Source: Zopfochytrium polystomum (taxonomy: Eukaryota; Chytridiomycota; Chytridiomycetes; Chytridiales; Chytridiaceae). Taken from it: DNA of 64,000 bases. The translations under genes were made by a program, and so were the position numbers. This document shows positions 37,075 to 48,522 of the stretch, in pieces (position 1 is the stretch's first letter; each line of letters begins with the position of its first letter). The notes beneath the pieces are model-generated. The model was not told where the DNA came from, ran no database searches, and saw only the letters and a program-made list of their open reading frames with translations. The stretch covers positions 1-64,000 of the forward strand of contig JAIVFJ010000068.1 in assembly GCA_025765615.1 (NCBI GenBank), written 5' to 3'.

Positions 37075-40000
37075 ATGACTCGGCATACGACATTAGGGGA
37101 GAAGCCAAAAAGCCGCACCATCAGCGCCGCTGACAAGAAAATTCGGACAGGCCTGCCCACGTCCGACCGCCACTTTTCACCCCTGGAGACCGCCAAAACA
37201 GCAACAACTCGATCTCCCATGCGCCGAGCAGCCGCAGCAAACCGAGGAACCTCCTGCGAATCCTTTGGACCACACCGCACGACAGAAGTCACCCACAGCA
37301 ATTCCGCAGGCAGCTCAGGCGAAGAAGTGCGTTCCCGGCTGTCCGCCGCATCCCGAGACGACTCGACGTGGCCCGACGGGCCCCGGGGGCCGCTGCCGCG
37401 GCGATCCCCGACCGGATCGCTGACTCCTCCGTCCGCCCAACACGCCGCCGTGCCGCCGCCGCTCCTGCGGTCCGTGCGTCGACCGACTCTCGGAAACACG
37501 GCGCGAAAGGCCGCCGCCGCCGCCGCGGTGATCCGGCCGTTCAAGCCACCGACTATTGGCGCGAACCACTGCATTCCGCCTGCCGAGCGATCCGGCAAAC
37601 AGCTGGGGATGACGCGGCGCGCTTCGGAGACGGCTGCTGCTGCGTCGCAGTCGCCTGCAGCTGCCTCGACTCCGAAAGGCGGAGACACGTCGGCTGGGGC
37701 AAAGTCGACCAGACTCGTTGCAGGAGAGAAGAAACCACTCTCTGCCCGCAACGGCGCTGCTGCAGGTAAACAAGAGTTGGCGGCTGCAGTGTCGGCGCCG
37801 GCATGTGGAGATACCGCTACTTCTATCAAACTCGTCGAGGGCCCACAGGATTTATTCACTGGCGACGTTGGAGCGAAAGCCGGAAACCCCTCGAATTGTG
37901 CGATCTCTTCGCCTTGCGATAGTATCGAATCTGCATCCTGCGCGGGGCAAACGCAGTCGTTTTCATCCACTGAGCCGCTAGAAGTCTATTCGAACGCGTC
38001 AGCGTCGGAAGCGCAGGAGCCTTTGCGAGGTGTGTTGTATTGCAGCCTAATAAGTGGCAGCGAACACACATTCATTTCACTTTGTGTTTGGCTAAAACGA
38101 TTTAGCTTCCCCCATCCGCACAAGCGAATTGCAAGACTCCAAAAGCAGCTCTTGCCGGGTGGACGAAATGCAGCGCTCGCTGAATGGGGAGGGCACCTTC
38201 CCGCCAAGCCAAACAATCAATACACAAGAACCTCCCACAGAGAGACACAATAACTGTCCCATTCTGGACCGGAAGAAGAGACGGTATTCACTAGCCAGTA
38301 AACCACGGCGGAAGGGATCTCGGGTTTCTGTAAGCCATTCCCAGCCTTTCGTGCCGAGATTCATGACCTGTGATGCAGACTTTCGAAGGGCGCAACAACG
38401 AAAACGACTTCGAAAAACTACCGACCGCCATCCCTTGCCAAATGATTCTTGCAACGGACGAGGGACCTGGCGACCGCGTTGACGAGCGCGCGTCAACTGT
38501 GGCAGAGTGCATCGACCGAAGCAAAGTGAAAAGTGACGACCCTCCTCTCCTTGGCGACGGAAGCAGCTCCGTTGAACATATTCAGCTCATGCAAACAAAT
38601 TACGTTGATTTCAAGAACGTTATGGTCAAATCCTCGCATGTTGGGTCGTTGTCCGCGGACCGGTCCCGTAGCGATGTGCGCGAGTCATTCAGCGTTTGCA
38701 ATCAGATTGAAGAACACATCGCGGAATCATTGCCTGCACCGACAGACGACAAAGTCTTCATAACGAAACATGTGGTGCCAGCCGAGAGGGACGAAATGTC
38801 GTGTACTTCAACAGATATTCACGTTGACACTCGACCATATCCGATCCACGTCGAAGAAAGGGCGGTCTCGGTGCCGGACAACTCAGCGTCAAACGCAGTA
38901 GACGACAGTTCCCTCCTACGCGATTCTGCCATCGAACTCCACGAGGAAGGAGAGATGTATCCCCAAACGCAAGTCGTCGAACGCCAGAAAACAGGACAAG
39001 ACGCGGCCAAAGTTTGCAAAGCAGACCTCTCCAGCACCATGAATTTGTCGGCGATCGCCAGCAACGCGCCTCAACAGAAGCACCCTTCATCATCAGGCCA
39101 CCTGCAATCGCGCAAAACTACACCACCGCCGCCGCCGCCGATGCCTTTCCACGCGCCAAGCCCGCCCGCAGCACGACAAGCGAGCGCAGGCGACCCACCG
39201 CACCGCTCTCCAGCGAAGAGAAGCGCCTCGAAACGCATCGAAGTTCCCGCGGAGACACACCCTCCCAACTGCGAGGTTCCGGCGAAGCGAGCGCGGCAGA
39301 GCAGCGCAGACCCGCGCACGGTGGCGGCGGCGGCGGCGGAGACCGAGCTCGGGAGTTCCGGCGGCGGCGGGCGGCACGAGCTTCCCTCTTTAGGCGGCGC
39401 CCCGTCAAAGAAGAAGCTGTCCTTGGCCGACTACCGCAAAAGAGTGGAATCCGCGAAGGCCCTCCCCGCCGCTGCTGCGCCGCCACCGTGCGCGGAACAC
39501 GGCGCCTCTTGCGGCGGCATGCCGGGAGACGCTTGCGCCGCAGGCTTTGTTGCGCCTTTCCCGGTCGTTGCGGCGCCACCGTCGCTTTTGCGCGCTCCTG
39601 TTGCGGTTCGAAAGCGTGATGCATGAGTGCTACTTTCCCCTCCCCTCATCCTCCCCCCACCCGAACTGACGCGCCGGAACTGATTTAAAAGCAACAAAAA
39701 ACATCATCAACGTTCAAACGCAGGCGCCGGACCATCCAACCCGACCTCCTATCTTCTCTCCCTCAAATGCTTCGCTGTCTCTTCAGCTCCACCAGCACCA
39801 GTGGGAGCGAATTTCAAAGAAGCGAACGCCTTTGGAGATGTCCGGCGACGAGCTCGTGTTGGCGTCGCTGCATTCGTTTGCATCCGTCTTGTGCGCGATT
39901 ATGGAGGTGGGGCAGGGGGTTCTTTTTTTTTGGTCTGGTTTGCGCTTTTTTCTTACTCGAGTAAGCCCCTTGCTTTGCGTGGACAACATTAGGAAGGCGA

Positions 40001-40651
40001 CAGTCCAAATGCTGTCGAGTCGACGACCCCAATGTTTGAATGGCTCAAGGCAGCAGCTTTCAGCCCGGACTATCGCGGTTTCCGCGCGCTCATGTAAATA
40101 ACCCCAACCACCCTCCTAAAGCCCTCCTCCTCCTCCTCCTCTCCTCCTCGGCAGGCCCTTTGCCCCAAAAGTGGAAAGATGACACTAAATTCGCACTTTG
40201 TTATGACAGCCTCCGAACAAGATCCATCGTCCTCCACAAGTCGGGCCGGCAGAAGATCCGGCGTGGCGCCAAGCTCGCGCGGCAGCTCCTCCGCGAAAGC
40301 GAGCGCGGGAACGCCGCGGCGACGGGCGACCCGCGCCCGGCGCTGCAGATGGCTTACGAGGGAACGCGCGACCTTTCGGAGGCGGAGGCCGATTGGGCGG
40401 AGGCCGACCGCTTGTGTATCGGTGGCGTTGGTGGTGGTGATGGTGGCGGCGAGAGCGTGCGCGACGTGGACGGGAGCGCTGCGCAGAGAGGGATTACCGG
40501 GCAGTTCTCGGAACAGTTTACGGACCCCACCATGACCCTGTACACGGACTTTAGGCAGCTGGCGCGAACGGGGCGGGGGTGCTTGGAAGAGCTTGCGAGG
40601 AAGCGGTCGCTGGAGTTTTCCCTTCTGCACCCGCCTTTGGCGAGTCTCTAA
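37075..40651 (+). CDS. Unrecognised Ser/Ala-rich, probably nuclear protein
   Basis: Not recognised as any family. Exons: 37075-38029, 38106-38329, 38379-about 39603, 39787-39906, 39993-40093, 40155-40651. The first three join in phase across introns of 76 and 49 bases, making a disordered Ser/Thr/Ala-rich chain of about 800 residues. It ends with KKKLSLADYRKRVESAKA, a short motif similar to one in some SET/Set3-type chromatin proteins (weak inference). That frame can stop at 39626. A downstream exon series (WERISKKRTPLEMSGDELVL, LPQKWKDDTKFALCYDSLRT) reads well and joins if a donor at 39604 is used. The last junction needs one C removed from the C4 run at about 40162-40165. It could instead be two genes. 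Ordered sequence is confined to the C-terminal 230 residues. Confidence 0.5.
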
Positions 40652-40730
40652 CCCCCTTGGGTCCCGTTTCATACTTATGCGTTTTGCTGAGTAGAATATA
40701 TCCCATTATCGACGAGGAAGCACTAACTGT

Positions 40731-41624
40731 CTAATGTATTGGTTGCTGGCAGTTCCCAAGTCTGGCGGACAAAGCCGTACGATACCGACTAAACAGGCCC
40801 GACGAGAAGAACAAGCCAAGGGCAATCACAATAATCTCCACGGCCTTTATCCCGTTGGAATCTTCCCTGCCAACGCCCCAAATGCTGTTCCCGCCAGCAA
40901 TAAATGATATCCGTCTCACATGCTCGCACTCCTGTGTAGAACGAAAGAAGCGTCAGTATCCACCGTGGGAAATGGGGGAATGGTGGGTCAAGGAGGTTCG
41001 GGAGGGAAGCGCTCAGATTTCTGTTCAAAGCATGTGGGTCATTGGACCGAGCCGCGCACAGCGCGTTCGTTCGCCCGCAAACCGCCGGCCCTCCAAGAGC
41101 ACAGCCTCCCGCCCCCGCGTCCCCTACTCGTCTCTCTCCGACTCTCCTGCTCTCACACTCTCCTGTCTCTCGTCGCAGGTCCGCGAGCCGTCGACGGAGC
41201 GTGGAACGGGGGGTTGGCAAAAAGCCGCAGGGGGGTGCGAGCACCAACCGCCTGCCGTGCCCCAGACTCCCCTCGACCCGTCTTCGTCGATTCGAGCAAA
41301 GACCCGCTCAGAGATCGGAAAGTGGCGGAGGCGAAGGAAAGAAAAGAAGAAACAACGGAGCCAGGAAGCGGGCGTCGGGGGGGGTTCTGGTCTTGTTGTA
41401 CGGCCGGGCCGTGAGACGAGGCGCGCGTGTGCGGGCGTCGTGAGGGTGTCCGTCCCCGGAACCAATCCCTTGGGTGCATGTGGGGTTTGTCGTCATGGCG
41501 CGCGCGCACTGATGGAGATGTGGGGTGGCAGGAAGGTGACACGCTTACTTTTACCGCCGCCGCCAGAGTGTGAGGAGCTGAGGGCGCGGAAGCTCACCTG
41601 ATCCGCCTTGTCAGATAAACTCAT
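40731..41624 (-). CDS. Small single-TM hypothetical protein
   Basis: Proposed 75-residue protein from two exons: 41624-41598 (MSLSDKADQ, donor GTGAGC) and 40931-40731 (acceptor CTACACAG). The second exon reads ECEHVRRISFIAGGNSIWGV, then a hydrophobic helix VEIIVIALGLFFSSGLF followed by SRYR, and stops at 40733-40731. Phase is kept across the 666-base intron. No family was recognised, and additional exons in the intron cannot be excluded. It is divergent from the site-2 protease gene, with 244 bases between start codons. Confidence 0.45.
40932..41597 (-). other. Long intron of the small membrane-protein gene
   Basis: 666 bases, with no recognisable exon inside. Arg/Ser-rich open frames on both strands reflect GC-rich composition. 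A GAGAGAG/CTCTCC-type stretch lies around 41120-41165. Confidence 0.4.
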
Positions 41625-41868
41625 CTCAAAGTATGCAGTTTGACTAGAGAATTCTGTGAGCACGTGACAACTTTGACCCGGCCTCGCCCCTGACTGCGTA
41701 CCGCCCTTCTTGCCTCTTGCCTCGGGGGCGGCTTCGCCCGCGTTCGCAGTAGGATATCCGCTCTAACCCCCCGCTTTCGCTTTTTCATCGCAAAGAGTTC
41801 TTCTCCGTCGCACTGCTGCTGCGTGCTGCTGCTGTCAACACACAACTCCGCACAAGCAAAAGGGGCTG

Positions 41869-44800
41869 ATGCAGCCGCCGTTGCCGCCGTCCACGACCTC
41901 TCCAGCTGTCCTGGCGCTGGCGCTCGCATGCGCCTGGATTGCGCTCTTCGCCGCCTTCCGCTGCCTCAAGATTTTGTCGGTGGGTGTCAGTGCAAATAGC
42001 CATGCAAATCGTGTGCAGTCTCAAGGGACTTGATCCAAAAATCGTTGCTCCCTGGGTCTCGTCCGGCAACCGTGGCTACCCACTTAACCCTTCCCTTTGC
42101 AGCCCAAAACCTTCGAAACCTTAACAGGCGAGCGCCTCCTGCCAGCCGGAAGCCGAGGAAGATCGCTCGACGCGTCTGGGCACCGTCCGCCCATCCTCCC
42201 AACCCACGTTGACCAGGACTCGTCCCACCGGACCTCCCCTCCGCCCGTGCACCGCCTCGAGATCGTGCCGGGAAGCCTCCGCCTCACCACGTCTCTCCTC
42301 AACTCGCATTTTAACAGCTTGGCCGCGTCATCGCCCCGTCGCGCCATCTTTTGGAGAATCAACTTTTCGCTAGGCGTGTTTTTCGGTGTGGCTGCAATTG
42401 TCGTGGGATGCTCGGTCGTGCTGTTTGGCGTGCTCGAAGCCGCGCGAGACGTTACTTTTCCGGCTCGCGCAGCATCGACCGTCCCGCAGCTGCCCGTAGA
42501 TGGCATGGGCCCATGGTCGAATGCAACAGCCGACCGCAACGACCCGTCGGCGCATCTCTCCAAGGAAACCGTCGGTTTTCACAGTGGTGGCCTGTTTACT
42601 TACTCAACCGGGCCCTCATTGGATCATCCGAATCCAATAAGCGGTCACGCCCACTACCTCGTCTCTTTGGTATGGGCGCTGCTTCCGTCATGGAATCTCG
42701 TTGTTCGCTGTTTTGACGATTTTCCCCGTGCTAAACCGTCCAATGGCTGGTAGATACCGGGAGTGAACCTGCCACTCAACGCCTTGGGAAGTTACTTCCT
42801 CGCCCTTTTATTATCGGGCCTCATGCATGAAATGGGCCATGCGAGCGCCGCGGCAGTGCAAGTACAATCGAGCTTTGGCTGCGTTGGTTTCCTTTGCTGG
42901 GTTTGTTAACGTGATCCCAACCCCCCCAGTGAGAAAGTCCCGATCCAATCGACTGGAGTTTTCGTTTTCCTCTTCTTCCCTGGAGCCTTTGTCGAGCTCC
43001 AAGAGTCTGCGCTGGCAATGCTCTCACCGTTTCGACAATTGCGGATTGTCTGCGCCGGAGTCTGGAACAACGGCATTGGAGCTTTGGTGTCTGGACTGTT
43101 TCTCGCCTCGTTGCCAATCTGGCTTTCACCTTGGTACATGAATCTGAATGCTGAAGGTCGTGCCGGCGGAGTTGTAGTGCTCGATGTTAAAAAGGTGACT
43201 TGATCAATAATTCTTTCTTGCGTGACGGACCTTCACAATTTTAGGAGTCCGCTCTGCATGGGCACCTCACGACTGGGTCGATCGTGATTTCCGTTGATGG
43301 AGAGGAAATCAGCACTGGAATCAAAGGTTGGGGAGATTCCCTCTACAGAAGCATACTTCGCGACGATGCACACGGAGAGGGATACTGCATAGCCCCGGAG
43401 CTCATCTTCGGTAAGTCGAATTTCGAGCCACCGAACCTCCCATCGCTCACGACTAGGAACAAGATGCGGGGCCGTTAAAGTGCTGTGACGTTTCCCTTGC
43501 GAGCCCCTTGGGGAATCCTTCGAACACCCTTCAGTGCTTTCTGCCCACCGATATCCTTAGCACCCGCTCGTCTCTGGAGCTTGGTCAGACTGAGGCAAGC
43601 CTTCAGCCTCGATCCTTTATCACCACCGCTCATTGCATTAACATTACGTTCATGGTTCGCACTGTTCAGCTCGCAGCAGCCCCAAAAGCCTGTTTACACG
43701 TCCAAGAAACAATCCGATCCAGCACTCGCTGCCTGTCCGACATGGACTGCCGCGCTCGCGCTACCGCGCCGCAGAGCCCGTCTGCTTCCCCCAACGGTGA
43801 CATTTCTTCCGAGCAGCAGCATGCGCCGCTGCTCCGACGCTCAGCAGCAGCAGCTGATGCTGACGGTTTCTCCTCTCGGAGGTGCATGGCGCCGTACGTG
43901 CCAAATCCTTACATCCGCCTCCTGCGCCTCCGCGTGATCGATCGACACGTCCCGGTCGCCGGCCTGCGGCGCTCGAGCGCGGCCGTCGCCGCGGCAGGGG
44001 GTCATGGTGGAGCGGGTCGATTGCGCGCAGTGGACGGTGGCGGCGTCGGCGGCCGGCAGAGGCGGCGCGACGCGATCCACCCGGAAGGAAGCAGCGACGT
44101 GAGGGGCGACTCCGCCGCCTCCGCGGCCGCACCGGCCAAGCCGCTGAAAAAGCCCATTTGGGGACCCCCTGGAAAGCTGGGCGAGCGGACAGTGCTGTAT
44201 TTGGGGGACCCTCGCGAGATTTACGAAGAAGGTGCGGTCAACCGTCGTGCCAATTGTTTTTTGCTTTTCTTTCTTTCGTTCGAACCTCGCGTACCCCGAA
44301 AACTGGTCTAAACTTCAACCCCGCTATGTGAAACCCAACGGCAGTCCGCGTGGGTTCCATCGCAGCCCGCTTTGCGTTCTTGCCCGTGGGCTATCCTTAC
44401 ACCATCGAGCTGTGTCTGCGGTGAGTTTTCGAGAGACCTTTTTCCTTTTTCGTGCTCTTTTTTTTTTTTTTTTTTTTGGTTTGTGATGTATCGCCTTTGC
44501 TGACCCACATCACTTGTTTGTGTGTGTGTGTGTGTATTTGTGTGTGTGTATGTGCTTCGTACGCAAGCTTCCTCATCTCCTTCAACATCGCCCTCGCGTT
44601 CCTCAACATGGTCCCCGCACCGTTCCTGGACGGCCACCACGCCCTCTCGCTGCTAATCGACCTCGTCGCGGCGTACCGTCGCCGCGGGCGGCGGCGGCGG
44701 CGGCAGCAGCAGCAGTCGTGGCCGCGGCCACCGAGGCGCACGGAACGGTGGGGCCGGCGGCGGAGGACCAGCCGCGGCCTTGCCGGCGAGAAAGACCCGG

Positions 44801-45114
44801 AAGACGCGGCGGCCGGCGGCGGTTGGACGGCACGGATGGAGGGGCGTGGGGACGACGACGGCGGCGGCGGCGACGAGGGGCACGGCGGGAGCGAGGCGGA
44901 GGGGGGCGACGATGACGGGCGCGACGAAAGGGCGGCGGCTGAGGAGGAGCAGGAGGAGGAGGAGGAGGGGCTCGGGGACGAGTGGTTGGAGGCGGAGGAG
45001 GAGCAGGAGGAGCGGATAGCAAAGGAGCGGGTGATGCTATGGGTCGGAAGAGTGGCGACAGCGTTGACTGGGTGCATGGTGCTCGCGGGTGTGTCGACTG
45101 CGTTGGCGCGGTAG
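41869..45114 (+). CDS. Site-2 protease (membrane-bound transcription factor peptidase, M50)
   Basis: Intramembrane zinc metalloprotease of 842 residues that in other eukaryotes releases SREBP- or ATF6-like factors from the membrane. Nine exons in phase: 41869-41979, 42103-42669, 42754-42857, 42930-43194, 43245-43410, 43464-43594, 43670-44231, 44345-44420, 44568-45114. An N-terminal TM is followed by [19 protein letters not shown] and the zinc motif HEMGH. Then come [20 protein letters not shown] and a PDZ-like region ([14 protein letters not shown]). A Cys-containing luminal loop (LKCCD, KACLHV, CLSDMDC) precedes the second metal motif [12 protein letters not shown]. The C-terminus has a long Arg- then Glu/Asp-rich insert before a final TM. 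Two introns use GC instead of GT donors (42858 and 43595). Confidence 0.95.
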
Positions 45115-46923
45115 TGGGGGGTTTTTTTCTTTTTTTTTTTTTTTTTTTTTTTTTGCAGTCACTCATTTGCGTGCAACTTTTCACTGAAGCAGATGCACCC
45201 GAAGGTGACTTCTTGACTGTGGAAGAAAACAAGCATGCGTCGACCTCAAACCAGGAACGATGTATGATGCCTCTGACTCAGAACCCGATGGCCGTTGACG
45301 ACACACACACATCCCCAGGGGAAGAGTCAGGCTACACCCAAGCCAGATGACAGTGGGGCACAAGCCACACTAGCCAAAGCCTGTATACTAGCGACTACCC
45401 GCCTTGCCATCAGTCACCAACTCTACTTACGGTAGAAAGGTGCAGCCTTCTCTGACAGCCAAGATTCGCACACTGCAGGTCTCCAGAGGTCAGTACCGTC
45501 CTCCCATGTTTCATGGAACAGCTGGAAGGATTTTTGAGATTCCTGGTCCACCATGGTATCCTCTTAGTCTGCCTGTCTGCTCCAGACTGAGTCTCTGCAG
45601 ACTGGCACCAGGTCTGGGCAGACAGTTGCACAAAACTGCTTTTTTTTGTGATTTTTTGTCCTTACTCCAATGGGTGCAGATTTGAACAACTAGGGGGGAA
45701 AAAAAAAAACTGACCAATTGCGGTCTTCATCCTGTGGAAGCCCTGCACTGGGGGCCCAAAGGCCATCGTCAAGTTAATCACCCTCTACGTTCGATGACGT
45801 CCTCAATATAAAGGGCAAGAGATTGCAGTGTTCAAGAAAGAGATTGGACGTCCGAGGCGAGAGGATTCTCGGCCCATTGGATTATCCAGGTTGAGATACT
45901 CGAACGCGTTATCTTCTTCAGACTGAGCAACTACACGGTTCCCCCCCCGGGGGGCTTACTCTTGGAGGGTTGGGTTAGATAAAGAGGGGGAGGGGGAGGG
46001 GGGCACCGCCTACGCACACCAAAGCGGACAAAAGCTTGGGCAAAAACCATGTAGGGGATCCAAGGACTTTTTTTTTTCTTTTCTTTTTTTTTTCTAGGAC
46101 CAGAAGAAAGGAAAGCAGAACGCACTTCCTTGCAGCACGCCGTTGAAAAGCTCGGCAACCCGGCCCAAACCCACCCGGGCCCGGCCCAAACCCACCCGGG
46201 GGGAACAGGTGTGTTTACGCTGAAGCCGGCCACGTTGAGGAACTTGGGCGACAGCACACAGTCAGGGCACGTTTTCATTTTTTTTTTTTTGCGGCAATCA
46301 GTGGGACAGGGAAAGAAGCAGAAGCACAGTTTGCTTTTAGATCTTGCTGTATTTTTTTATTTTTTTTTAATACTGAGGTATTCAAATCAACATTCGATGT
46401 GCGATAAATGTCGCGATATTTGTGTGTCGCGACAACACGGCCCAATGCGGTAACGACACGGGGGTTTTGAGGCTATTTCCGGGTGGTATCGCGACAAATT
46501 ACCGCATATCGGTGCGGATATTTGCGATAATCTCGCAAAAATAATATGAAATCGATAGGAAAGCAAACCTCCGACGCGATAGCGGTTGGCAGGAGCGTTA
46601 CCACTGGACTAAGCGACACGACACCGAGAAAGGGCACATTATCACGATAACTAACCGATTCGTAACCTTAATGTTTACTCCTGTCTTTCGCCACAGTCAC
46701 TGACTATCCATGAATCTACAGTAACGCAGGAGGAGGAAGGAACGCCAGAGCGTAACTTTGAACGCATCACAGCAAGATACTCCAAAGGCAACAAGCGCGA
46801 ATGACGCACGTGCGCGCGCTTCTTCCCAAAGCTTTGCTCATTATTACTTCCTACCACGAGTATGTAGGGCAACAAAAACAGGTGGGTGGAAACACAAAAA
46901 AGGTGAAGTGTGAACCCTACGAG

Positions 46924-46959
<36 letters not shown>

Positions 46960-46972
46960 CCAAAGCCCCACA
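45115..46972. other. Intergenic region between convergent genes, with foreign-looking patches
   Basis: No gene recognised. The part 45390-45700 has a composition unlike the flanks and overlapping open frames on both strands without family similarity. A 20-base unit containing cggcccaaacccacccgg is tandemly repeated at about 46160-46200. The SINE-like element (46345-46625) is listed separately. A 34-base A homopolymer (46924-46957) lies just outside the next stop codon. Confidence 0.45.
46345..46625 (-). mobile_element. Candidate tRNA-derived SINE
   Basis: Read on the minus strand, a tRNA-like head contains TTAGTCCAGTGGTAACG (46612-46596), which fits a pol III A box. About 25 bases further is GGAGGTTTGCTTTCC (46572-46558), which resembles a B box. 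The head is followed by about 180 bases of AT-richer body with repeated TCGCGA-type words. The element ends in an A-rich tail (46373-46345). Head, body and tail order is that of a SINE. No clear target-site duplication was found, and the head does not fold into a perfect tRNA by eye. Confidence 0.4.
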
Positions 46973-48391
46973 TCAACCCAACGTCGCCGCCCGTTTAAAC
47001 TCCTCCCACACGGCCGCATCCAGCGTCGGGCCGTCATCGTCGTCCGCCGCCGGCGGCGCCAGGTACTTTGCCTGCACCGCGGGCACCAGATTCGCCAGGC
47101 GGCCCCGCAGCTCGGGCGACAAAGCCGCGGGCCGCGCCGTGGCAACGACCGACACGAGCGCGAGGCACTTTTCGAGCAGGTCCGGGTCGCTGCCGGCGTC
47201 GGCGTCAGCGGCGTCCTTCGCGCCGCCTCCGCTACCGCCGCCGCGGACCTCGTCCTCGACGGCGGCGACCACGCACGGCATCCACCCGCCGTCGCCGGCC
47301 GCCGCCGCCGCGTCGAGCAGCGCGGCGCGGGCGTCTGCGGGCGCTTCGCCTTTGCCGATCAGGTTTGCCAAAAGGAAGACGACGCGTTTTTGGATCTTGG
47401 CGATGGCGGGGCGGGAGGACGGGCCGGCGCGCAGGGTGAGGAGGCGCACAAACGGTGAAGAGGAAGTGGAGGAGAATGAGGAGAGCGAGTCGAGAATGTG
47501 TTTCGCGAGCGGGTTGTGGCGGACGAGGCTGGACAGGAGAGTGACGGATTTGGCGAGGACGTCCAGGTCGGTTTCAGTGGCGAGAGTGGTGGCGAGGGTT
47601 GCGATACTGGCGTCAGTCTCGTAAAACTGAGGGTAAGAAAAAACAGGACCGGGTTGTCAGTAAAAAGGCTCAAGTTACCAATTTATCCTGCCTAGAATTG
47701 CAAAACTACTCACATCTTTTTGAGATCGCGGATTATTTTGGACTGCTGTCCCAATAACCCACGCTGCAAATGCGCGAAGCTCCGGCTCGGGATCAGAGGC
47801 CAGAATACCAATGATCGGTTTCCACAAGTTCAAAGTGCGCAGGTCGTTGGCGTTATCGAGGGATTCAACAAGCTAAAGGATCACACGAGAAAAACGAATG
47901 AGACGATTGGCTACGAAAAGGGGGTTCTAAAGAAACAAGCTCTCACTCACCAGCTCGAGCTCGTCAAATGCCGCGAGCCGGTCGTCGACCGACTTTGACG
48001 CATCCGTAATGACTTCCATCGCCTCTTTCATCCGCACAGCATCGCTCTTGCCAAGGATGACGTCCACCCACTTTGGATCCTGTGTTCTCAGCAATCATAA
48101 AATAAAAAAAAAAGGAAGGCTTCAGTCTTTATCGGTAACATTTCCTCCCTTCCCCGCCGGACACACGACAAAAAACACGAGAGAAAGCGTACCAGCTGCT
48201 TCGCCTTCCTTTCGAGCTCTGCAATCTCCTCGGGAGTCCGCCGGGGAGCGTCCTCTGACGCGGTGGCGGTGTGCAGCACGGCCCAGTGGAGGAGGTCGGC
48301 TTGTGTGGTGATGTTCTCCGGGCCCGATGGGGGCTGTTGCTGGTGCTGCTGCGGCAGGAGGGAGATGGGTATCCGGGCAGAGGATGACGAC

Positions 48392-48438
<47 letters not shown>

Positions 48439-48522
48439 CGACGACGACTGCACAACAGGGACGGGTGCGTGTGGGGCAGCGGGCGAGGCGGGGCCGAGGA
48501 GGCCGACGGCGGCGGGCTTCAT
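46973..48522 (-). CDS. Hsp70 nucleotide exchange factor (Fes1/HspBP1-like)
   Basis: Armadillo-type exchange factor of 423 residues that releases ADP from cytosolic Hsp70. Exons (minus) in phase: 48522-48193, 48079-47951, 47872-47714, 47626-46973. After a Ser homopolymer comes ADLLHWAVLHTATA, the family's N-terminal LLHWA motif. It is followed by DPKWVDVILGKSDAVRMKEA, FDELELLVESLDNANDL, ASDPEPELRAFAAWVIGTAV and QNNPKSQ, which are the conserved Fes1 armadillo repeats. The Ser tract is coded by an almost pure TCG/TCA repeat (about 48388-48445). The C-terminal third is Ala/Asp-rich and less conserved. The start chosen is the first Met before the Ser run; an upstream 5' exon is possible because an acceptor-like site precedes an in-frame Asn run. 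Confidence 0.88.

Noticed and set aside
36882..37970. 362-codon minus-strand frame
   Set aside because: Antisense shadow of the first exon of the plus-strand gene at 37075, whose exons join in phase across two short introns.
46558..46625. Functional tRNA gene on the minus strand
   Set aside because: Box-like motifs are present but acceptor and anticodon stems do not pair properly by eye, so a SINE head or tRNA relic is preferred.
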